Origin: Linum tenue
Lineage: Eukaryota > Streptophyta > Magnoliopsida > Malpighiales > Linaceae
Direction: 5' to 3'
Length of the DNA: 64,000 bases
Assembly (NCBI GenBank): GCA_946122785.1
Contig: CAMGYJ010000002.1
Location: 70,519,703 to 70,583,702, forward strand
In this document: piece by piece, positions 46,219 to 59,404 of the stretch
Layout of the letters: the number at the start of each line of letters is the position of its first letter
Numbering within the stretch: the first letter of the stretch is position 1
Made by a program: the position numbers and the translations under genes
Notes under the pieces: generated by a model
Database searches by the model: none
What the model was told of the DNA's origin: nothing
The model's input: only the letters and a program-made list of their open reading frames with translations

Positions 46219-47502
46219 ATGCTTTCTACAATGACATCCCAGGAGCAATTGTGCGCCAGAACGCCACTCCATCCGCAGAGAAGGAGGACCCCGTCTTTCT
46301 CCTCCTCCCTCCTCGACGCCATCTACCGCTCCATCGACAATGAAGGCGGCGAGGGAGGAAACTCGGACTCTGCTGCTGCTGCTGCTGACACTTATCCCGT
46401 TGTTGAGAAACAGAGAGGCGGCTCTGTTTTCCACTCTGTTTCAGGGGAGGTGGAGTATAAAGAACCGCTGTCCTCGTCGTCGTCGACAAGTCTCCGCCGG
46501 GCGATTATGGTGGAGGCGTGGATGGAAGAGAAGCAGAGTACCCCCTCCACTTCGAAATCAAGCTCCTCTCTGGGAAGCAGGAGCAGCTGCAAGAAGAGTG
46601 TGATCTTCTCGTCTACGGAAACAGAGTCTTGCTCCACCGTGAGATCCTCTGCCTCTTCCTCTTCATGCACTCCTCTCAGGACCAAGGTGTTCGACAGGGC
46701 GGAAAGGAAGAAGAAGAAGGTCAGTAAGAAGAAGGCGGAGACTACTAGTGGTCACCCGAGTTACGAGGAAGAAGAAGAAGAAGCAGGGTTCACTAGGACA
46801 ACCAAGCTCAGAGCTCTGAAATTCTACAGCGAGCTGAAGAAAGTGAAGCAACCCATTTCCCCTGGAGGCAGAATCGCCAGCTTCCTCAACTCGATTTTCA
46901 GCCCCGGCGGCGGAGGAGGGGGAGCTGCGAAGAAGGTGAAGATGTGCTCGGTCAGTGCCGCCATGGAAGGCGTCACTAAATCTTCTACCAATTCAAATTC
47001 TTCATCCTCTGCCTCCAAATCCTGCTTCAGCAGCAAAACGCCGCCGCCGCTGAATGCGATCAGATCCCTGAATCCCAGCACGAAGAAGAGGTCGGTCAGG
47101 TTCTACCCGTTCACCGTGATTGTCGACGAAGATTCGAGGCCTTGCGGGCACAAATCAATCTCCGATCAGGGCGATCCGGGGCTGATGCCTTCTTCCAAGA
47201 TCCTCAAAAGAATGGCGTCGTTGAAGGGTGGGAAGATCTGCAATGGGGATAGCGATCATGGGTATTACGGCAGAAGGAGTTTTCAGAAGAAGAAGAACAA
47301 GTTTGCCGCCGCCAGTACGTTCGATTACAGAGACTACATGGATGAGGAAGATGATAGTGACGGGGAAGGGAGTTGCTCAAGCTCGGATCTTTTCGAGCTG
47401 GATCATCTCAGTGGGGCTCGGAGGTACAGCGAAGAGCTTCCGGTTTATGAAACTACCAGCTTCCAAAGGAATCGAGTCATCGCTAATGGCTTCATTCGCT
47501 AG
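46219..47502 (+). CDS. BIG GRAIN 1 (BG1)-like protein
   Basis: A single exon, 427 aa. Conserved blocks in order: RTPSFSSSLLDAIYRSID (about 23-40), the motif LRRAIMVEAWME, LRALKFYSELKKVKQPISPG followed by RIASFLNSIFS, KKRSVRFYPFTVIVDEDSRP with CGHKS, and a C-terminal SSDLFELDHLS with ELPVYETTS. These are the family marks of BG1 and its eudicot homologues. Rice BG1 is a plasma-membrane protein that promotes auxin transport and organ size. The rest is Ser-rich, Lys-rich and acidic disordered sequence. The start could also be the second in-frame ATG at 46231 (MTSQEQLC); I chose the first. The stop is TAG. Confidence 0.9.
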   Translation: MLSTMTSQEQLCARTPLHPQRRRTPSFSSSLLDAIYRSIDNEGGEGGNSDSAAAAADTYPVVEKQRGGSVFHSVSGEVEYKEPLSSSSSTSLRRAIMVEAWMEEKQSTPSTSKSSSSLGSRSSCKKSVIFSSTETESCSTVRSSASSSSCTPLRTKVFDRAERKKKKVSKKKAETTSGHPSYEEEEEEAGFTRTTKLRALKFYSELKKVKQPISPGGRIASFLNSIFSPGGGGGGAAKKVKMCSVSAAMEGVTKSSTNSNSSSSASKSCFSSKTPPPLNAIRSLNPSTKKRSVRFYPFTVIVDEDSRPCGHKSISDQGDPGLMPSSKILKRMASLKGGKICNGDSDHGYYGRRSFQKKKNKFAAASTFDYRDYMDEEDDSDGEGSCSSSDLFELDHLSGARRYSEELPVYETTSFQRNRVIANGFIR

Positions 47503-48180
47503 CTGTTTTCTGGGGAAAAAATTTCAGTCGAATTCGTTTTCTGTACGTAAGGGGGTTTCTGTTTCCTTTTTTCCAGGGGTAGTTCTCGTGCCAATTCGCT
47601 GATGTAAGTCGCTTTAGTATTTCCAACTGTGGGAAAAAAAATCCTGACCTTAGTTTGATGAAAATGTTGAAGAACACTTTCAGCCCATTGTTCTTATTTG
47701 GTTATGAACTTATGATCATTTTCAAAAGAATTGGTGTGGAACATTATTAATTCATATTAGAAATCGAAAATCTTCCAATTGTATCATGTGTAAAAAGATT
47801 AGTATTTAGCATCGAGTCCGGGCACCTATACCACAATCCAGGCTAAGTTGAGATGTGGGTCACGGACAGGATTGTGTTCAACTCGACTCGCAGTGTTCCA
47901 TATAAATGCTTTAGAAGAGCGTCGATGTTAGTGAACACCAGCACAATATCGTTGTCTCTAGATTCCACGAGCTGCTCACCTACACGTGGGAAGTGTCGAT
48001 CATTCATTTTACCATGAGGGTAATAGGTGTGCAAACTATTTAGTTAGTAAAGGGCATTCTATCCCTTTTTGTTTTCCGTAGTATTCTGTTTTTTTTTTAT
48101 CTCATGTGTTTTCACTAGATTATGTATGATTGTGAGAGGCTATTCGAATCCTGAATGACTTTAAATGAAGAATAAGATGT
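47503..48180. other. 3' flank of BG1-like gene
   Basis: The 3' UTR of the BG1-like gene and AT-rich spacer up to the poly(T) run that marks the next LINE. No gene seen. Confidence 0.5.
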
Positions 48181-48181
48181 C

Positions 48182-50190
48182 TTTTTTTTTTTGTTTTTAC
48201 AAAAGATAATCATATATTGATTCGCAAAAAATGTAGTTACATCCTGGAATTCAGCCAGGTCTAGAAATCAAAGAAACGACTCATAGTCGGGGATAATGAA
48301 AAGGTCTTTCTAGCCACCAAATGGGCTATCCTATTGCTACGCCGACCTACAAATCGCACATTAAACCCATAATGAAAGGCAAAATAATACACAATTTCTT
48401 CAAGAATAGCCCCCATCTGGTTATCACTAGTCAGCGCCCGATTGATCTTGTCAATGATTACTTTGGCATCTCCCTCAAAGCTAACTTCCGTGAAGCCATG
48501 CTCTAGACACCAGCAAATAGCCTCCCGGAGGAAAAGCAATTCGACCACCATAGGGTCATCAATGCACGAAAACCGAACCCCATTAGCCACTAGGATCTCC
48601 CTAGCTGGGGTCATAAGCACCATCCCTCCTGCCGAGTGAGACTCACTCCGGGTAGCCCCATCTCACATGCACACCACCAAATTAGTCCCCCCAGGGCTCA
48701 AGTGATGTGTCGAAAGCGTGAAGGGATGAAGAACTTGGTCCACCGTCACCGACAAACTTATCCATTCCTCAAATTGCAGGTTAAATTGTTACATTAAGAC
48801 AGGGATCCCAAACTGTTTTCCCTCAAAGACAACCCAGTTACGAGATCGCCAAATCCTCCAAAGGACAACAAACAACCGCCATGAATAGCATAGGTTGATG
48901 TATGATAGACATAATATTTTTTAGAAAAAGCGAGAAAGTATGACGAGGCAACCCTTGTCCAAGATATTCTAGCCCCGAAGGGTCCCAGAGAGCGCGGGCC
49001 ACTGGGCAATTAAGAAACATGTATTCCATTGTTTCTGCCTCTGCCCAACAAAACGGACATCTGCACCATACATCCTTCTCAATTAGGACTTTCGTATTTG
49101 GTAGGATCCGGTTAAAGATTTGCCAAACAAACACCTTCAACTTGGGTGGAATATTGGCTTCCCACAAGCGAATCCAGCTGGTCCTATCCATCAAACTAGC
49201 CATAGCTCTCCACCAATTTTTCTGCTCATCCAATAGGACAACGAGATGGTAGGCCGACTTAACAGTGAATACCCCGTCAGTCGAGTCGTGCCAGATTAGT
49301 CTATCCGCCACATCTTGACGTGAGAGAGGAATACCTTTTATGGCCCGACAGGTTGGCATGCAAACCACTGGCTAAGTTTGGAATCACACCATCGCCCTTC
49401 CCCTGAACAGATAACCTCCGCTGCCAGAGGGTCACCCCCTTCAGGTAACACATGGGGATTATATATTGGGGAGAGGGATGTATTCGAGGAATCCAGTTGG
49501 AATGAAGCAAAGAAGTCGTCTGATCATTACCAATCTGCCATCGTATCCCCATTTCTAATAATTGTCTGCGATAGAGGATACTCTGCCAACCCCAAGATGG
49601 GCGAGAGCGCGGCGTAGCAGTGAGGAAGGTTCCAGTAGGAAAATACTTTCCTTTATAGACATGGGATAAGAGGGAATGCAACTCATTAAGGATACACCAT
49701 CCAATTTTGGCTAAGAGAGCCTGATTAAAGTGCTCAAATTGACAAAATCTCATAACCCCGTCATGCTTACTTATGCACATATTGCGCCAGGACATCCATA
49801 GAATCCTCGATTATCCCTCTTCAACACCCCACCAGAATCTGGCCACATGCTTATCCAAGAGCGTACACAGAGATAGAGGTAACTTGAAACAGGACATGAC
49901 ATGCAACGGGAAAAGCTAAAGCGACAGATTTAATCAAGGTTTCCTTACCTGCCCAAGATAAAGTCCTTTGCTTCCATCCCTGTAGTTTCTCTAGCAACTT
50001 TCCCTCTAAATAGCGAAATGTAGCCATCTTATATTAGGCTATCAGCGTAGGTAATCATAGATATTTATCATGGACCCCTACCGTCCTTACCCTCAAAATC
50101 TAGACCAAGAACTCCTGGCCCGATAAGGCAATATTCTTGCTAAAGAACACTGCTGATTTAGCCAAATTCACCCTCTAACATCAATTATAA
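48182..50190 (-). mobile_element. 5'-truncated, decayed L1-type LINE (3' half of ORF2)
   Basis: A T-run at 48182-48194 on the plus strand marks the poly(A) tail. Reading the minus strand from about 50190, fragments of reverse transcriptase C-terminal sequence appear (for example VNLAKSAVFFSKN, then MSWRNMCISKHDGVMRF and FNQALLAKIGWCILN). A zinc-binding segment (CPFCWAEAETMEYMFLNCP, 49368-48838) and an RNase H piece (CLEHGFTEVSFEGDAKVIID, 48623-48261) follow. Frames are broken several times. It differs from the full-length LINE in sequence and is older. The 5' cut lies inside the reverse transcriptase, the usual outcome of incomplete reverse transcription. Confidence 0.85.
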
Positions 50191-53100
50191 AAAAACATCA
50201 TCAAGCTTTGAACTAGTTACATTTTATGACAAGTTATCTATGTGCAACACACTCAACGAGGGAGTGCACATGAAAATATTACACACTCACTTCTGAAGTT
50301 AGGTTAGAAAGAAAACAATCTCATTAATACGATGGCGAGTTGGTTCCTCATCGACTACATCAATAATGGTTGAGTTAGAAATCTTAATAAGGGACTAAAA
50401 AGTCTATGATTAAATTTTTTATAGGAACTCATGTTATTAACAATTCAGATCAAGGTCTTCATTATTGGATTATGTACGATATTATGGGCATCGCCCAAAG
50501 TTGATTAATCTAAGTGCCAGATATAGGCGCTCTTTTAGCATCCCATTTTCAAAAAGAAAAAAAATTGAACCAAGGTAATTGATGAGGGGTTAAAGTATTA
50601 CCAATTACTCTATTTCTCATACTTATTACAAAATTTACGTATAATTGTACCTATTTTTTATTTGATTAGGGTTTTCTGTAACTGTAGATAGAGTCTAGTA
50701 GTTGCTTTGGAGTCTGGCTGAAACATTAGCTTTTGAAATCCTATTGCTATGCCAACTTCAGATGCTTGATTTTTTGCATGGTTGATGAAGCTACTCATTA
50801 GATTGATGAAGCAATCTCAAAGATAACATGCACCACATAAATTTGAAATATGAGAAAACAAACCAACTAAGGAAAGTGAGAAAAAGGCAAGATGGCCACA
50901 GGCAGAGGATACATTTGACGGAAACTGCACTCAGCTGCATCATTAATGACGTCTAACTTGATGCTAGCTTTTGTGAGGAAATTGATTGGAAAGAATAGAA
51001 TTGAAGGCGTGATTAATTACTTTAGTTAGACTGTTATGTGACTTCACTACTAACTTGTTGGTAGGAATAGACAAATCACTTCCATAAGTCTCTTCAATCA
51101 AAGTATGAAAAAAACAATATTTCATAATTTTGTGTTTGTGTGTTTCAGAAAGAAACAAGAAGAAAAAGATGATCGTACCTATGAAATTCTGGTCGTGAAA
51201 GTCTTTTATTGTGAAAAAAACGAAAGCTCCCTTATGAAGGATTACTTCGTTTCAAAAAAATCAAAACTAAATTAATTAATCACAAAATAGTTTCAAAAAT
51301 TAATTAAATAGATAGACAAAAATTCAATTATGAACCACGTTCGATAATTAATCGCGACATGGAGGCTGATTATCGTCACTTCTCTCTTGGTCATCCTCCC
51401 GTTTATCTAAAAGGGGAAACCACCAGAGAGGGTCCTTAGCACGATGGCCAGTGATTCATGGTTCTTGGAAAAGCCTCTTCGATCGTCCTTCGTTTTAACC
51501 GAGAAGACGAGAAGTTGTTTCCTTCATTGAGTGTTACATTTTGCCTATTTTGAGTGGTTAACAACCCTTGTAAGTTATTAGTCGATTAACTGCTAAACAT
51601 CAGTTAATCATTTTGCCAATTTTCGACTACATTTTTTTCGAACAGGAGATTCAACTACATATTCACATGATTATTATGTGAGATCCAATATCACAATTCA
51701 CAATCATTTTACATACCAAACATTAAATAGAAATTCTGATCACATGTAAAATAAATGAGCTCTTGAAATTCATCGGATTTCAAATTCAAACTAAAACCAA
51801 AATAAATGTGAAGCAGAGACGGTGAGAAGGATTGGGGACAAGTAGGGTTCCACACAAAGGAATCTCACAAGTCAAAAAATATAGCAAGATCTGACATGAT
51901 ATCCCCAAAATTCAAACCAACTTTATTTTGCCCTTTGTTCGAGTTGGGAAGAAGAAAGAGGAGTCTACTTTCAGCGATTACTAACTTTATATATATGTAA
52001 CGAAATCATAAGATTCCATGGATGATATTATTCTGCCTTTGGTAGGCTTTGACTTACTGCTCTAATTTCAATTACCATCCATCAGACAAAAAAATGTAGA
52101 AGACAGATCAAACTTTCATAAACATGATTTTCTTCTCCTGTTACACGGTTGGGATTATGTGATAGGAAAAAGTTTTTAAGAGAAAAAAAAAATCATCTAA
52201 CCAATCAAAGTGTGATACCTATTAGCTTGTCACACTCTCTCTTCTCCATATTTCCCCCTCATATTAGTACTGATGATATGTATATTTATACGACTCATGT
52301 TTGATTTTTTTGGTTGAAAAATAATAAGTGATAAGTGTTTTGGTTGAGAAATAGTTTCTATGGTGTCAAAGGTAACAAAAAAATCCTTAATAAGAATGAG
52401 TATAACTCTTAATCTCCATGTCCTAATTCAATAAGTACAATTTTTTTTTGGTGTATTACATTCTGTTCAGATAAAATCTCAAAAAATAATCCAAATCAAA
52501 GATTGAGACCCCGAATGTTTAGAGTTAGTAATTAGATAATTTCACTCCATTACCTTGAATTACATGTTGAGCTTCATTGCTATAAAATTTATCGCTCGTT
52601 TTGTCATAAGTATATATTCAAATTCAATTAGACTGCTACTTCATTTCCCTGACTCAATGCACATCTACAAGAGCTCTTTCTTCATATAGTTTAAATGAAA
52701 TTTTATTTCTTCATCTTAAAGTTTCAGTTTCATACTTAGTCTTGGCTCCAAAAATTTTACTAAGTTGTCAATTCATAATAAATTTTTCATCACTTAAATG
52801 AAGAAATGGTGGTAACTAAATAATTTCTCATGTGTGAATGATTGATTTGAGAAAAGAAAAAAGGACTATCCAACCAATTGGCCGGACCACAATCTAGTTG
52901 ACTAGAAAAGAAAGAAAATTGAAGGAACAAACTCAAAAAGTGAGGAAGTTTTCCCCTCATGTGCATATGATAGACAAAGAAGCTACTATATAGTTAATGA
53001 AGTATAATATCTTCAACCTAATCACTTACAAGATTTGTGCGAACTGTGAACAAATAAATCATGTGCAAATAAGGTTTGATAATAATTCTTTGCCAAGCGA

Positions 53101-53400
53101 TGCAACCAGAAACATCATTCTCATCCCAAAAGTTAAAGAGGTTTAAATAATATCCTTAAAACATCAAATATAATCCCAATGCGAGAATGATAATAAATAT
53201 TTACTGTGTATCTAGGTCCATACCTGTCAACTATTATTTTTAGCATGCACAACCATACAAATAAACGAAGTAATAAAAGTTGTCAAGTCTTATTATAGAG
53301 AAATACCAATACAAGCGAGAGTGAGTAACATCATATATTCACATAACATGGTTGCGATGATATGTTCGTAGATATTGATTCTTACTGTCGATTAAGTTGT
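50191..53400. other. Gene-poor AT-rich DNA
   Basis: Long AT-rich stretch with many short stop-bound frames and no family resemblance on either strand. No transposon termini found with confidence. Confidence 0.5.
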
Positions 53401-54120
53401 GAGTTCAAATGGCATATTCGAGTAGCAATGTGTGAGAGAGAGAGAGAGCAACATCACACACAAACAGGGTACCCCAGAGAGAGAAGGTATTAAATGCCCC
53501 TGTTTCTCAACAACCCTGCACCAATCTGTGGCTAATCTCCTTCACAAACAGAGCATCAAAGGGTGGAGTTTAATGGATTGGATCAACAGATATAGATATA
53601 TAAGCTCGCTAGCCAGCCATTGGAGAATGGAGAGAGCCAGCCAGATCAGGAGATCGATTATTATCATCATATACATTGGAGGCAGGCAGCTGTGTGAGAA
53701 CAGAAGTGACCACACAAACATCCAGACTAAAACTGTCTCCTTACCTAGCTAATAATGCATCCACCAATTAAATAATTAATTAATTGTGTATGTATCTATG
53801 TGTATTGGGGTCACGTACATTGCCAACCTCTGATTACAGTTACAGCCTTTGTCGTCTCTGCGTAATCGTATTATGATCTATCTGTATGCATGCGCTCTGT
53901 AGCCCTAACTCCCCTGCATCTCTTGAGCCTACATATATCTGTCGCCTCTCAAGTTCAACCACCTCTCGTACGACCAATTTGTACTATATTATAATAGTAT
54001 TATTAACGATATTAATCATACTGGTGTATATTGTTTGTTTGGATGAATATATATATATATATATAGCTCCTACACACAAATAATGAAAACCATCTGTCAA
54101 TTTGAATGACAATTCGTCTA
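53401..54120 (+). other. Possible non-coding transcript region, uncertain
   Basis: A (GA)n tract at 53433-53448, a TATA-like GATATATAAG near 53594 and a less AT-rich block (53600-53960) with CCAGCCATTGGAGAATGGAG stand out from the surrounding DNA. Frames at 53432-53752 and 53886-54083 are short with no conserved motif. I could not match a known miRNA. Confidence 0.2.
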
Positions 54121-54850
54121 TATGTGTTAATTCTGTCATTTGTTCAACCGCATTCGAGCTGGCTCGCCTAGTCGATCAAACCAGTATCTCATCGCTAGTA
54201 CTTCTGCGAAACTGTGTTGAGTTTTCTTGGACCACTTTATTGAAATCATACACTTCTTAGAAAGCATCGATACTCTCTAAACTATAGGTTTATGGGGGCG
54301 GATAAGCTATATATCGTTTAATTACGTAAATCGTTATGTTGATTTCTTCTCGCATTCTCATCATTTTACATAGCATCGGGACATGAGTACTACTTTCGAC
54401 CTGTCCCCCCCCCCATCCCGCTCTGTTCTTGACCCGATCCTACCTTGATTTCTCTCAATATTTCTCCTATTTTGACTTATCGTAACTCATATTTTTACCC
54501 AATGATACTTTAGATATGTGTAAGACTTTGTCTTTCAACTAATCAGACTCCATTAGTTTACCTATTATCTCCCCCCCTTCATTTACGTACTAGTTTTATT
54601 TTATTTTATCACTAAAAATAAACATTTTCTTCAAATAGTATGTAAGAATGAGTTGCATGTCTCGGCCCGTCCAGTGCGAGTATTATCTGACCTGACTCGC
54701 ACTTGCTACGGAATGAGCATGCGTATTGAGGTACCCGCCCGTCCCATTGTCATCACTAAGTGAAATTCTCATTATTATGCTCGTCATCTCATCATGTCAT
54801 ACATGCTCTCCAATGACGATGATGATTTCGTTAAGAAGAAGAGTTGTGTT
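54121..54850. other. Intergenic with hAT-like traces
   Basis: Sequences such as CATCGGGACATGAGTAC (about 54374) and CGCCCGTCCCATTGTCATCA (about 54735) look like the two decayed ends of another hAT-type element of the AGGAATGACAA group. A C11-type tract is at about 54405-54413. Confidence 0.3.
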
Positions 54851-54857
54851 GTTAAAG

Positions 54858-55748
54858 GTGTTCAAGTTGTTACCGTGACTATTAGCTGATCATTTAAGTA
54901 TAAATTCTATCAACTATGGAATAAATATCACACCAACCAAATTAAACAAACTAAAACAAACTTGGTTAATTGGCCTAACCAATATAAACATTACATTACA
55001 CGAAAAAAAAACTATCCTCTTAATGCACCAATCCATAATATGAGGAAGAACTAATACTCTCATTACATAAATAAACCCCATAAAATAAAATGAAGAATTA
55101 ACTAGTGCACTTATCATAGGACTCCACTAATATAGATTGTGGGTCTGACCAGCTCGTCTGTCTTTCGTAATAAGAGGTTAATCATAGGTAACACTCAGGT
55201 GTTCAAATACCATACATGATAATTATCAAATCAAATAAGCCTAAATTTTATTAACTTTAAAATACAATATAAAAAACAAACCGTTCAAACTAATATAACA
55301 ACCAAATTAACCAAATTATAGTTAATTGGTTTGGTTAATTGGTTAACCAATATACCATCATCACATCATCATTAAGTGAGAAAAATTTCTTGTTAGTGCA
55401 TCAATTGGCAATTTATATATTGAATCACACATAAAATTAATACATAATTATAGTTAACCCTTAACATAAATATATGTAACTAATACAATTATCTTACATT
55501 TGACTATTAAGTGGTTATGCAAAGTATTAAGTATGTGTGTATAATATATTAGATATATGACTAATTACTAAACTAGTTAATTTGGTTTGATCAGTTAGGA
55601 GTGTCTGAAACCAAACCAAACCAGCTAAACCAAACAAGCTACAAAATTTAACCAGACCAAACCAAATATCCAAATTAACCAAACCAAATTATCCAAATGC
55701 TATTGGTTAAAACGATTACCACGATAACCACTTCGTTTGAACACTCTA
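54858..55748. repeat. Probable decayed hAT-type element rich in GGTTAATTGG motifs
   Basis: AGGTGTTCAAGTTGTTACCG at 54858 and, on the minus strand, GAGTGTTCAAACGAAGTGGT at about 55747 form an imperfect inverted pair. Between them, TTGGTTAATTGG and AACCAAATTAACCAAA variants recur in both orientations. A partial second set (TAACCAAATAAAATTAACCA, about 55978) lies to the right. No clean target duplication was found. Confidence 0.4.
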
Positions 55749-56139
55749 GTCACACTGGAGAAGTTATAGGAAGTTGCCTTGTTCGGCATTGATTGTGATC
55801 GTAAGGAATTTGATTTGGGCTAGCCAAAAATATATTGAGAAGGTGATCCATTAATTTTTAGTTGAGACATATGATATCAAACAAAACAATACAATATATG
55901 TATTGGTTAATCGGTTTGACTGGTTAACAGAGTATTTAACCATGTCAATCCAATTAAATCAAATTAGCTGATAATTTTAACCAAATAAAATTAACCATAT
56001 ATACAAATTAACTAAAATGCTACTGATTAAAAGATTACCATGATTTTCCATCCCTTTGAACATCCCGACACCGTAGTTAGTTGCAGAACAACTTTTCCTA
56101 AGTGCTCCAAACTTAAAAAAAAGTCCCTAAATAGGGCCA

Positions 56140-56213
56140 AGCCCAGAAACGAGAACAAGATCACCTGAGAGACACCCAAGATAAAACGGGCTCATAGTGT
56201 AGCGACGGGCCCA
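56140..56213. promoter_or_regulatory. Site II pair in VPS2.1 promoter
   Basis: AGCCCA (56140-56145) and GGCCCA (56208-56213), complements of TGGGCT and TGGGCC, lie 320-400 bp upstream of the VPS2.1 ATG. These resemble the pairs upstream of the NPL4 and MOZART1 genes. Confidence 0.4.
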
Positions 56214-56534
56214 GCCTCCCCCGGGCCTGCCGTTGGTTCGACGACCGTTCTTCTCTCCCAGCTTCCGCGTCGGCCAGCGATTCCTCAACATTTCCCTCCA
56301 CCGCGTTGAAGCGAGTTTGGCTGGCTGGCGGATTCCACGACTGCTTTCTTTTAACAACTAGTAGTTCGTTTACCCAATCCCTTCATCCAAACATCGAATC
56401 TCTCATCTCCAATCCGATACCGATCTCTCCTCCGCACGCGTAAATTCCAATCCCCATTGATCGCTAGCTCTTCACACGCCGATTCCATTCATAGGCGTTG
56501 CTTCCGCCGCCGGGTTCCTCTTCACAGCGTCGCC

Positions 56535-58527
56535 ATGAGTTTCATCTTCGGCAAGCGAAAAACTCCCGCAGGTGATTGCTTCTCCAATCGATATCCTGAG
56601 TTGGGTCGGTGTTAATTTAGGGGTAGTTTTGTATCTAGCATTCTCAGATACATGCTTTGGTTAGAGAATTCAGATGGCTTGTTTGAGGTTTATGGTCAGT
56701 GGAGCTGGATGACGATGGAGGCAGGGTTTTATTTATGTTGTATCTCCAATTTATGGCTTTTTGTGGTGGTGGTGGTGGTGTTAGAGCTTCTGCGAGAGAA
56801 CAAGCGGATGCTGGACAAGTCGATTCGGGAGATTGAGAGGGAAAGGCAAGGTCTACAAACCCAAGAAAAGAAACTGATTGCAGAGATCAAGAAAAACGCC
56901 AAGCAGGGGCAAATGGTGCGGAATCAAATCCTCCTCCCTTCTCTAGTTTCAAATTGCTATCTTCATAAGTGTTAGCTAACCCTAGATCCCAACTGCTGTT
57001 TGCTGTGACTATACATTCTCAGGGTGAAGTGTTTGTTCAAATGATATATCGACCCCACCCCTTGAATTTGTTTCGTTTCTTCCTTGTTTGACTCAATTGA
57101 AGAATTGTTTCAGGGTGCTGTCAAAATAATGGCCAAGGACCTTATTCGTACGAGACATCAGATCGAAAAGTTCTATAAGCTCAAGTCACAGCTCCAGGGT
57201 GTATCTCTTAGAATTCAGGTGCGTTCGATCATGGGCCTTAACCATCTCTATTGTTTCTTTTGTTCTGTGGCTTGCATAATGAATGTCCGTTATGGAGCTT
57301 CTTGGCTTGCTGCATATGTAATATGCTGGTGTCACTGACATATATGATTTAAGTCAAATGCTCAGGGAATTTGAAATCGGAGGATTGTGGTTATACACAT
57401 GAATCAAAACGCTTCATTTGTTTTTTTGACATGGATACCTTGAATTGAATTTCGATGCATAATACTATAGAAGGAAACAGCAGCAAGCCACCGCCTGTGC
57501 TACTCAATTTATTAGTAATTGTGTCATTGGCATTTACGGGTGAAAGGGACCTTCGATGTGCTAAATGCTTCTGTATAGTTAATGGGCTTGTACTAGCTGC
57601 TAATGCTACCAAAACAAATATCTGTAAATGTGATTTGATATGAAACCCTGATGTGTTTGAGTTGAATAGCAACCCTGATGTGCCTGAGTTGGTATATCAA
57701 CGGCATTTTGATCCTGATTGTACCTTCTTGCCTTGAATTTTCACACTGTTAATGCCACCATCTCAGGACTTTAGGATTTCTATACTTATTAAATTACTGA
57801 AAGCAAATGAAAGACCACGAGGATACATTAGAGGACATAAACAGATCTGAACTTCTTGCTAAAGGAAAACGGACCTAGAGAAGGTAAACCAGCAGAAGAC
57901 ATTAATGTAGCATGAACAGGAAGCCTCAAGTAATTGTTTTTAGAAACAGAAACGTATGTGAACATATGGCCATAACAAGTGGTTTATCTTTGAAATGATG
58001 CAGACGTTGAAATCAACACAAGCTATGGGAGAAGCCATGAAAGGCGTGACAAAGGCTATGGGCCAGATGAATAAGCAGATGAACTTGCCAGCCCTACAAA
58101 AAATTATGATGGAATTCGAGAAACAGAACGAGAGGATGGAGATGGTGAGCGAGGTAATGGGAGATGCAATGGACGACGCATTGGGAGACGACGACGAGGA
58201 AGAGGAAACAGAAGAGCTAGTGAGCCAGGTTCTTGATGAGATCGGGATCAACGTCAATCAGGAGGTAAAAAATGCGTGTCTTGGGCGTTTCCTTATAACT
58301 CACAGCTTTAGCCTTTTTGGGATGAGTTCAATCATCAGAACACATACTGACAATTTGTTTGTTTTGTGTTGGCTTTACGTATTCAGCTGGTGAATGCTCC
58401 GTCTTCGGCTGTAGCTGCACCAGCAGCAAAGGGTAAGGTTGCACAGGTAGAATCAGCAGCAGAGGGTGAAGACAGTGGGATAGATAGTGACCTACAGGCT
58501 AGGTTAGACAACTTAAGGAAGATGTAA
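56535..58527 (+). CDS. VPS2.1: VPS2.1 / CHMP2A, ESCRT-III subunit
   Basis: Five exons: 56535-56571, 56785-56915, 57114-57218, 58004-58264 and 58387-58527. All are GT-AG and in frame, 224 aa. The translation begins MSFIFGKRKTPAELLRENKR. It continues with the basic alpha1-alpha2 hairpin (RQGLQTQEKKLIAEIKKNAK, MAKDLIRTRHQIEKFYKLKS), the QLQGVSLRIQTLKSTQAM block, an acidic stretch (DDDEEEETEELVSQVLDEIG) and the C-terminal MIM1 motif DSDLQARLDNLRKM that binds VPS4/SKD1. It matches plant VPS2.1 throughout. ESCRT-III polymers cut the necks of intralumenal vesicles at multivesicular bodies and are needed for sorting of PIN and AUX1 carriers. The acceptor of intron 1 lacks a good pyrimidine tract (GGTGGTGGTGTTAG) but is the one that keeps frame and sequence. 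Confidence 0.97.
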
Positions 58528-59400
58528 AACCTTTTTGTTTTTCCTTGTAATATATCGATTATAGCTTCTGTGCGACGATCGCTTTAGTTCAATTCGGGGC
58601 CTGTAATATAAGCATCATATACCTCTAGCATCATCACATCACGTTTCAGAAGCAAACATTCACTTTCAAACCCTTAAGTCATGGCCTTGTCTAACACAAA
58701 CATCCTCGTATTATTGTTTCAACTCACGTCAGCTGATTTTCCAAGTTGGTACTATGTATAAGCGTTGATCTAGTCATCAGTGGATTACTTACATGGCATC
58801 TACTGGTCTGGTTGTTTCATTCTTGCAAATTTGATGGTTCATAGCATAGCATTGAGACCTCTTCGAATGGGAGCTTAAATTTCGAGGAGAATGTATCCAA
58901 AGTATTCATAGCATAGCATCATAATTAGTCGAAAGCTACAAAGTTTATGGTGGTGAAACTATGATTTAAGTGAAGTAAGAAGAGGGGAATGTGAGTTAGA
59001 CCTACAAATGATGACTAGATCCGAAGGTGCCCGATAAATCAAGATTTGGCTGAAGTTTTCATAATCGAAAATGAAAAAAAACCCTCATAAATCGATATGA
59101 TGTTAAATTTTTTTTTTCCAATGATTTGAGAAATAAGTTTTGGAATGTAGGGATAGACAACTATCATGCAGTATTATTACTCTGCGATGTTTTTTTCCCC
59201 AACGATTTGTGCAAATTTGTATTTCCTTTTATTATTAATCAGCATAAAAGGGTCACAAATCTTTACAATAGTATAAAATGGTCACAAATCTTTAATTTGT
59301 AACGATACGGTAACAAAAGTTTGAAATTGTTTGAAATGATCACTTTTCTTTTATTTAATTTGTGACCGTTTTGTAATAAGTGCAAAGATTTGTTACCGAT
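58528..59400. other. 3' flank of VPS2.1 and spacer
   Basis: 3' UTR then AT-rich DNA. TTACAATAGTATAAAATGGT and nearby repeats of GGTCACAAATCTTTA (59250 and 59280) form a small direct repeat. No gene. Confidence 0.5.
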
Positions 59401-59404
59401 GAAA

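Noticed and set aside
45637..46434. Open frames on both strands in the BG1 upstream region
   Set aside because: Pyrimidine-rich leader or promoter composition gives Pro/Ser/Leu-rich translations with no family match.
53432..53752. Possible miRNA precursor
   Set aside because: I compared it from memory with common plant miRNAs (156-172, 319, 390-399, 408, 482, 535) and saw no match or convincing long hairpin.
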